A stretch of DNA of 25,613 nt from Amphimedon queenslandica. Taxonomy: Eukaryota; Porifera; Demospongiae; Haplosclerida; Niphatidae. Location of the stretch: NCBI RefSeq assembly GCF_000090795.2, contig NW_003546378.1, positions 184,248-209,860 on the forward strand, in the 5' to 3' direction. The translations under genes and the position numbers were made by a program. This document shows positions 19,031 through 25,613 of the stretch, piece after piece. Numbering within the stretch: position 1 is the stretch's first letter; each line of letters begins with the position of its first letter. The notes below the pieces were generated by a model. That model ran no database searches, had not been told where the DNA came from, and saw nothing but the letters and a program-made list of their open reading frames with translations.

Positions 19031-20250
19031 TGATAGTTAGCTGTGTACTCAAAAATTGGCGAAGAAAAAAACAAAATTAGGGAAATGTGAGCAGCTTTGA
19101 AACATCATTTAAAAACGAATTTCAAATGGTAAAAACTCCTTTGACCAGTCACTCAAGGCATAAATTGTACCATGCAACAGAAAAGAAGCAAATAATAAAA
19201 AGTAATACATGCAACGTCATTTTACAAAACCAACCTCGAATGATAAAAACTCATTCTTAAAAAACTGAGAAAAGAATAGTGAAAAGTGGAGTTCATAAAA
19301 CTTTTTAAAACCAACCTCATATGAGTCACTCCAGGTATGAATCGTATCATGCAACAGAAAGGAAACAAATAGTAAGGAGTAGCACATAAAAAATCTTTTT
19401 GAAACCAACCTCAAGTGATAGGAACTGTCTAATCTGTCACCCCTGATATAAACTATGCAAATAGAAGTCAATAAAAAATGAAACACTATTTTATAAGGCA
19501 ACCTTAAATGATTAAAACTTCATCTGATTAGTCACTCTTGATGTAAGCCATATGTATGGAACTAAGAAAAAAAGACAAAATAGTTGGTCAATTGAGAATC
19601 TAACCTCAAATGATAAGAGCTTGAGCTGATGATTTACTCCTGGTATGAACTATGCTATGAAAGTGAGAAAACAAATAGTGAAAAGTGAGTGGCACATGAA
19701 AGATAACTTTAAAACTAATTTTAAATGAGAACTCAGTCCAATGAGTCACTCCTGGTATAAATTATACTAAGAAAGTGAGAAAAAACAAAGTGACAAAGAG
19801 CACATAAAACATTATTGTAAAAGCAATTTTAAAACTAATTTAATTGATGTAAACTCTGTGAAATGTGTCACTTATAAACAATGCTATGAAAATGATAAAG
19901 AAGAAATATTAAGCGAGGAGTAGCACAAGAACTTAATTTTAATCAAATCTCAAATGATAAGGACTCAGTCTGATCAGTCACTTGGACTGCATTAAAAAAG
20001 AAGCAAATAGTAAATAGTTGTATGAAAAACATCATAACATTATTTTCAAACCAACCTGAATGATATGGACTCAGTCTCATTAGTCACTCCTGATATAAAC
20101 TATACAATGAAACTGAGAAAAATAGAACTAATTGGAAAATGAAATATCTTAAAAAGCAACCTTAAATGATAAGAATTCAGCTCTGCATAATAACTATACT
20201 TAAAAGTGAGAAAAAGAGAAACAAAATAGTGAAAACTGAGTACCAATGAA
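19031..20250 (+). repeat. Satellite array, block 2
   Basis: The same monomer family and orientation as block 1, including GTCACTCCTGGTATAAA near 19745 and CAGTCTGATCAGTCACTTG near 19967. Monomers are strongly diverged and several are internally deleted. Confidence 0.93.
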
Positions 20251-20610
20251 ACTGAGTTCTTGTCATTGAAGTTGTTTTTGGAATGATGCTTCATGTTTTT
20301 CTGCCTGCACTATTTTTGTTTTTTTTGAGTTTTATTGTATGGTGTATCTGGGAGTGACTAGTCGATCAGACTCATTTCATATCATTTAAAGTTATTTTAA
20401 ATACTATCACTGTTTGTTTCTGCTTTTCTCTCTTTTAAGGTATAGTTAATATCAGGATTAACTGATCCGACTGAGTTCTTATTATTTGATGTTGGTTTTT
20501 AAATGTTTTATGTATTCTCAGTGTCATGGTACAGTTTATACCCTGAGTGACTGATTAGCTCGAGTTTATCATTTAAAGTTATTTTTAAAATGTTTCATCA
20601 ATTACATATG
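20251..20610 (-). repeat. Inverted satellite block
   Basis: Here the monomers read on the minus strand. Examples are GGAGTGACTAGTCGATCAGA near 20351, GACTGAGTTCTTATTATTTG near 20470 and GAGTGACTGATTAGCTCGAG near 20540, the reverse complements of the forward core. Three to four monomers are inverted. The left junction falls in GAAACTGAG/TTCTTGTC, where ACTGAG belongs to both the forward and the inverted sequence. Confidence 0.93.
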
Positions 20611-23600
20611 GTTTAAACGGAGAAAAGTAGCATCAAATAGTGAGATGTAGTACATAGATCATTAGTTTAAAACTAATACAAATGATGAGAACTGTCAGAT
20701 CGTATAAACTAGGCAATGAAAGTGACAGAAGAAATAGTGAAAGTGAGCAACATCAAAATACTCTATTTTAGACTACTTCAAATGATAAGTTTAAAATGAT
20801 AAGAACCATGTCTGATCAGTCACTCCTGATATACACCATTATGATGAAACTAAAAAAAAAATAACTAGAGTAATTAGAAAATAAAACAGCATAATAATAA
20901 TACTGTCAGATTAGTCAGTTTTGCTGTAAACCTACTATGAAATTAAAAAACAAGAAATAGTTGGAATTAAGTGCATGAAACTTTTTGAGAATCCAACCTC
21001 AAGTTAAAAGACTCAGTCTGATCAGTTACTACTGGTATAAACATACATGAAAGTGAGAATAGTGAAAAGTAAGTAGCACATGAAGCATCATTTAAAATCT
21101 AATTTTAAATGATGAAACTCAGTGTGATCAGTCACTACTGTTGTACACTTTAATATACAACTGGAAAAAGAAGAAACTAAATATCATTTAAAAATCAAAC
21201 TTAAATGATAAAAACTCAGTCTGATCAGTCACTCCTCGTATAAATTACACTATGAAAGTGAGTAGAAAGGAAACAAATTTGAGGAGTAGCAAAACATTTT
21301 AAGTCCAACCTTATTGATAAGCAAGCAACCAGTCATTCCTGTTATAAACTATACCATGAGAGGAAACAAATAGAAATAATTGGAGAACATTTTAAAAGGC
21401 AACCTTAAATGAGCAAACTCAGTCTGATCAGTGACTCTGGGTATAACCTATACTAAAAAAGTGTAAAAACAAGAAACAAATTGTCAAAGTGGGTATCATT
21501 GAAGTGTAATTTTAAACCAATTTTGAATGATACAAACTCATGTTGGTCCTCCAGGTATAAATCTTACCATGAAACTGAGAAAAAGCATATAGTGAGGATA
21601 CATGTAACATTTTAAAACCAACCTCAAATGATACGAACTTATTTTTAAACTATACTATGAAACTAAGTAGTGAAGTGAGTAGTTCATGAAACATTATTTT
21701 AAAACGAGCCTCAAATGATAAAAACTGATCAGTCACTCCTTGTTATAATAATAAAGTACACTATAAAAGTGAGTAAAGAAGAATCAGATGGTGAAAAGTA
21801 GTAGCCCTATATGAATCATCTTTTTAAAGCCTACCTCAATGAAAAACTCAGTCACTCCTGTATAAACTATATTAAGCAAGTAAAGAAGAATCAAAATAGT
21901 GAGGAGTAGGACATAAAACTTCATTTTAAAACTGTCAAATGATAATAAAATAACTCATTCTGATCAGTCACTCCTGGTGTAAACTACATTAAGAAAGTGT
22001 GAAAAGAAGCAGGAAATAAAAACACTAATTTAAAACAAATACTAATGATGAGAACTCACATCAGTCTCTTTTGGTAAGAACTATACTACAAAAGTGAAAA
22101 AAAATTAGGATTCAATATGACACAGTATTTTAAAACCAATTTCAAATAAATAACTCAGGAAACCGTACTATAAAACTGAGAAAAGAAGGAATAGTTGACA
22201 GTGAGAACATAAAACATCTCTTGTGAATTCAACCTGAAATGATAAAAACTCAGTCTGATCAGTTAGTTACTCCTGTAGTACACTATACTACAAAAGTGAG
22301 AAAAAGTAATAGTGAAAAGTGAGTAGCACAAGAAACACTTGAAAACTAATTTTACGTAATACAAACTCATTCTGATCTGGTATACACCATACTATATCAC
22401 TGAAAAAAAAGAAATAATGAGAAATCAGAACAACAAAACAATTTTAATACCATACTCAAGTGATAAGACTCAGTCTGATCAGTGACTCTTGCTATAAACT
22501 CTGCCATGAAAAAGAATCGAATTTTGAGTAGTACAAGAAACATCATGTTATAACTACTTTCAAATGATAAGAACCAAGTCCGATCAGTCACTCCTGGTAT
22601 AAATTATATTAAGAAAGTGAGGAAAGAAGTAGTAAATAGTTAGTAGTGAATTGTTTAAAACTAATTTTAAGGAATACAAACTAAGTTTGATAAGTAACTC
22701 CTAGTTTAAACCATACTATAAAACTAAGAAAAAGAAACAAATAGTGAAGTCAGAACAAGCAACTACATTGCAACAACCAAACTTAAGTGATTAGTACTGT
22801 CATTTGTCACTCCTCGTGGAAATGGTATTATAAAAATGAAAAAAGGAGCAAATAGGATAAAGTAAGTAGTGCATAAACATTAATTTAAAACAAATGTAAA
22901 TGCGAACTATGTCAGATCAGTCATTTTTTGTGAAAACAATGCTACGAAAGTGAGAAAAAAAAGAAATGAATGGTAAAATTGAGCAGCACATCAAACATCA
23001 TTTTTAATTACTTTTAAATGATAAAAACTGTCTGATCAGTCACTCCTGATATCAACTATACAATAGAGCTGAGAAAATAAGAAGTAGAAGTGATTAGAAA
23101 ATGAAACATTAGTTTACAAAGCAACCTTATATGATACGAACTTAGTTTGATCAGTGACTCCGGGTATGAACTATACTATAAAAGAAAAAACAAATAGTAA
23201 AAAGTGAGTAGAACAAGAAACTTTCTTTTTGATGGCAACTTCAATGAAAAAGCTCAGTTTGATCAGTCACTACTGATATAAATAGTATAAATATATAAAT
23301 ACGTAAAAAGTCATTTTAAAAATAAAGCTCAAATTATGAGAACTTATTGTTAACCTATGAAAAAAAACTAAGAAACAAATAGTGAAAAGTGAGTCGTTTA
23401 TGAAACTTTTTAAACCAGCCTCAATTATTGATACATACTCGGCTGATCAGTCAATCCTGGAATTTTAATTTGAAGTACACTATGAAAGTAAGTAAAGAAG
23501 AAACAAAAGGTGAGTAGTACATAATACATCTTTTTAAAGCCAACCTTAATGAGAAAAACTAATCTGATCAGCCACTCTAAGTATAAACTATACTCTGAAG

Positions 23601-24470
23601 GCAAGAAAAGGAGAAACAAGTAGTGAGTAGTACAAGAAACATTTTAAAATCAACCTCAAATGATAAGAACTGAGTCTGATCAGTCACTCCTGATATGAAC
23701 TATACCATGAAACTGAGAAGAAAAGAAATGAAATGAAAGTGAGAAGCACATAAGGCATCAAAAAAACTAATTTAAAAAATATAAATGAAGCCTGATCAGC
23801 CACTACTTGTATACATCATATTATATAACAGACAAAAAAACAAAATTAGGGAGAAGTCAGAAAAAACATGAAGCAACATACATTAAGAACCAAATCCTAA
23901 TGTAATAACTCAGTCTGATCAATGACACGTGGTATAAGGGGTATTAAAAACTGAGAAAGGAAGCAGCAAATAGTGAGAAGTGGTACATGAAACATTTATG
24001 TAAATCAATGACAAATGATGAGAACTCAGATCATTCACTTCTGGTATAAGCTATGCTATAACAGTAAGAAGAAATAAATAGTAAAAAGTTAGCAGAACAA
24101 TAAACTAGTGATAAGAACTCAGTCTGATCAGTCACTCCTGATATACACCATACTATACAACTAAGAAAAGTAGAAACAAATGGAAATAGTTAGAAAATGA
24201 AACACTAAAAAAGCAATTTAAATAATGAAAACTCAGTATAATCAGTGACTCTGGGTATAAACAGTACTATTAAAGTTAGAAAAGAAAACAGTGAAAAGAG
24301 AGTAGCATACATGAAACATTTTTACTGATTTTTAATGATATACACTCATTGACTCCTGCTCTACTATAAACTAAGTAAACAGTGAAAGTCAGATAAACGC
24401 AAGACATTACAAATGATGATCACTCAGTTTGATGAGTCACTCCTGTATACCACATCCCAACTGAGTTTGA
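20611..24470 (+). repeat. Satellite array, block 3
   Basis: Forward orientation resumes at about 20611 (AAACGGAGAAAAGTAGCATC) and runs to about 24470, several dozen monomers. Well-preserved cores (TCTGATCAGTCACTCC) occur for example at 21220, 23032 and 24123. Spacing varies from about 90 to 120 bp. Confidence 0.95.
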
Positions 24471-24904
24471 CACCAGCCGCTTGGAAGTTGAAAAAATAGT
24501 CATATGCCACTAATGACGTCTTATAATGATATTCATAGAAGCATGGCCTACATTTTACAGCTGCGTGGCTGGCCTGTTTTTCACTTACAGCTGCTGGAGT
24601 CAACTAGTCTTTAAACACAAAGGCAATCATTATTGAAAGATTTTGCTCTGTTAGCTTTTAAAAAGAACTATCAGTTTGGGCACTTGACCACATGTTTGTA
24701 TGTAAACTATGACATAGGCAAATTGTCCTAAAACGTCATTTTGGTATGCCATTGGGTTTATAGGGAGAACCCGGTTCTCAGTATTCTCAAGGGCTGAGAG
24801 ACTCTAGACCTGAGATCCTGTGATGGCATTGGGTGACTAAGAACTTGTGAAATTTTTATCCTTATCCCATATTCCTATAGAAGTTTATCCAGTTTTTCTT
24901 GGGT
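24471..24904. other. Unique block between satellite array and a stray monomer
   Basis: No gene or known repeat recognised. It contains a 15-bp palindrome GAGAACCCGGTTCTC at 24765-24779. Confidence 0.45.
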
Positions 24905-25034
24905 CAAACTCAATTGGGATATAGTATATAAACCGTACCATCAAATTGAGAAAGGAAGAAGCCAATAGTGAGAAATAGTAACGGAAACATCACTTTTGAA
25001 AAAATACAAATGATGCGAAATCACTAAATTCTGG
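24905..25034 (+). repeat. Isolated partial satellite monomer
   Basis: TATAAACCGTACCATCAAAT, then GAGAAAGGAAGAAGCCAATA and GTGAGAAATAGTA, match the satellite monomer in the same orientation. It lies beyond the 24471-24904 block, so that block was probably inserted near the array edge. Confidence 0.8.
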
Positions 25035-25050
25035 TATATATATATATATA
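25035..25050. repeat. (TA)n microsatellite
   Basis: Eight TA units directly before the inferred left end of the pogo-like element. Confidence 0.9.
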
Positions 25051-25395
25051 GTGACTCGGGGTTTAGTGCTAGGGGCAATTTGGGGGTTGGGAGAATTGCA
25101 TAGAAATTAAAGCATTGCACTCAAATTACCCCGGTGACCTACCTCTGTTTGCAGCTTCACTGCTGCTTCAGGCTCAATCCTACAAAAATGTAGCTACCAC
25201 CATTTTGTTCCCCTTCACCTGGGGAATTTGCAAATTTAACACTTCAGAACCCTTACACAGGGGTTCTGAGGTTTTTAGTCATTTACCGCCTGTACGATCA
25301 TTTTGAAATAAATTAAAACACCTGGACTGCGAACTAAGCGTGTATACAATCTTTAATCCAACCTCAGTTTTTATAGCTATTGTTGTTGATCTAAG

Positions 25396-25445
25396 GTAAG
25401 TTCCTTTCTGTAGTACTTGCATAAACAAATAGTATAAAATAATAG
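25396..25445 (+). other. Possible 50-nt intron before the psq domain
   Basis: Consensus donor AAG/GTAAGT at 25396 and an acceptor AATAG ending at 25445. The upstream side has no open frame in the matching phase, so if real it would lie in the 5' untranslated region. Confidence 0.35.
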
Positions 25446-25454
25446 GGTATTAAA

Positions 25455-25613
25455 ACGGTTAGAAATTATAAGAGAAAGACAGAAAGGAAGAATTGGTCAA
25501 AAGAGAAGTCAATGGCTGATGCCATTGCTGACGTAGAGAGAAGTGGTCTTTCCGTTTATGCAGCAGCAAAGAGGTATAAAATACCTGAGGAATCCCTTCG
25601 TAGACACTTGAAG
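25455..25613 (+). CDS. HTH-psq DNA-binding domain, N-terminus of a pogo/CENP-B-like transposase (partial)
   Basis: 53 codons are open to the window edge. They read TVRNYKRKTERKNWSKEKS, then MADAIADVERSGLSVYAAAK and AAAKRYKIPEESLRRHLK. This is the classic pipsqueak-type helix-turn-helix seen at the N-terminus of pogo/Tigger transposases and CENP-B/Jerky-like proteins: a basic YKRK leader, a Trp, then an alternating helix ending in a P-x-x-S/T-L-R recognition turn. No ATG lies upstream in frame before a TAG. The expected first codon is ACG (25455-25457) where relatives have ATG, and the next ATG (25500s, MADAI) would cut off the first part of the domain. It therefore starts by an upstream exon, by a non-ATG codon, or is a mutated copy. 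The DDE domain would lie beyond the window. Confidence 0.8.

Larger units (their letters stand above)
25051..25613 (+). mobile_element. Left part of a pogo/Tigger-like DNA transposon (runs off the window)
   Basis: Immediately after the TA run comes GTGACTCGGGGTTTAG, with an inverted partner TTACCCCGGTGAC at about 25126-25138. A second inverted pair, TCAGAACCC / GGGTTCTGA, lies near 25244-25269. About 400 bp in, a psq-type DNA-binding domain begins. A TA target, subterminal inverted repeats and an HTH-psq ORF together suggest a pogo/Tigger element. The exact end is inferred because the other terminus lies outside the window. Confidence 0.55.

Noticed and set aside
19217..23619. Several minus-strand open frames of about 64-94 codons in the satellite
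   Set aside because: They arise from low-complexity satellite monomers, do not stay open from one monomer to the next, and resemble no protein.
15910..24470. CRISPR-like array
   Set aside because: The repeats are whole degenerate monomers with no unique constant-length spacers and no cas genes; the context is eukaryotic.

Overview
The window is nuclear DNA of a eukaryote, most likely an early-branching animal and plausibly a demosponge. This rests on three things. The coding remnants are split by extremely short GT-AG introns (about 41-57 nt). The transposable elements are metazoan-type families (Ty3/gypsy, hAT with BED finger, MULE with SWIM finger, a pogo-like element). An inserted copy of a mitochondrial large-subunit rRNA is long and bacterial-like and carries GC-rich hairpins, as sponge mitochondrial DNA does. 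Taxonomy is inference. There are no bacterial operons, CRISPR arrays or recognisable tRNA genes.

Layout. 1-998 (minus): a spliced ZSWIM/MULE-derived gene with three tiny introns, now damaged. 1634-2096: a MITE with TA target duplication. 2750-2809: an (AAT)n microsatellite. 3395-6110 (plus): a heavily decayed Ty3/gypsy retroelement (gag, protease, reverse transcriptase, RNase H) with an internal duplication and insertion. 6863-7192 (plus): the last three exons of SNRNP35, the U11/U12 35-kDa minor-spliceosome protein; this is the one clear host gene. 8021-8298: unrecognised open frames. 8299 to about 10045: a mitochondrial LSU rRNA segment (NUMT) ending at a 24-bp-stem hairpin. 10966-13519: a complete hAT element with 8-bp target duplication, itself interrupted by a second copy of the MITE. 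13872-15857: a decayed MULE with SWIM finger. About 15910-24470: a roughly 8.5-kb degenerate tandem satellite (monomer about 90-120 bp) with a 238-bp higher-order duplication, an inverted block and a foreign insertion. 25051 to the end: the start of a pogo/Tigger-like element with an HTH-psq domain.

The genes do not form a pathway. The window is best read as a repeat-rich intergenic region in which successive insertions surround a single housekeeping gene. The order of some events can be read directly: the MITE entered hAT after hAT inserted, because removing the MITE plus one TA restores the hAT reading frame. The satellite array is the largest feature and has no family I recognise.
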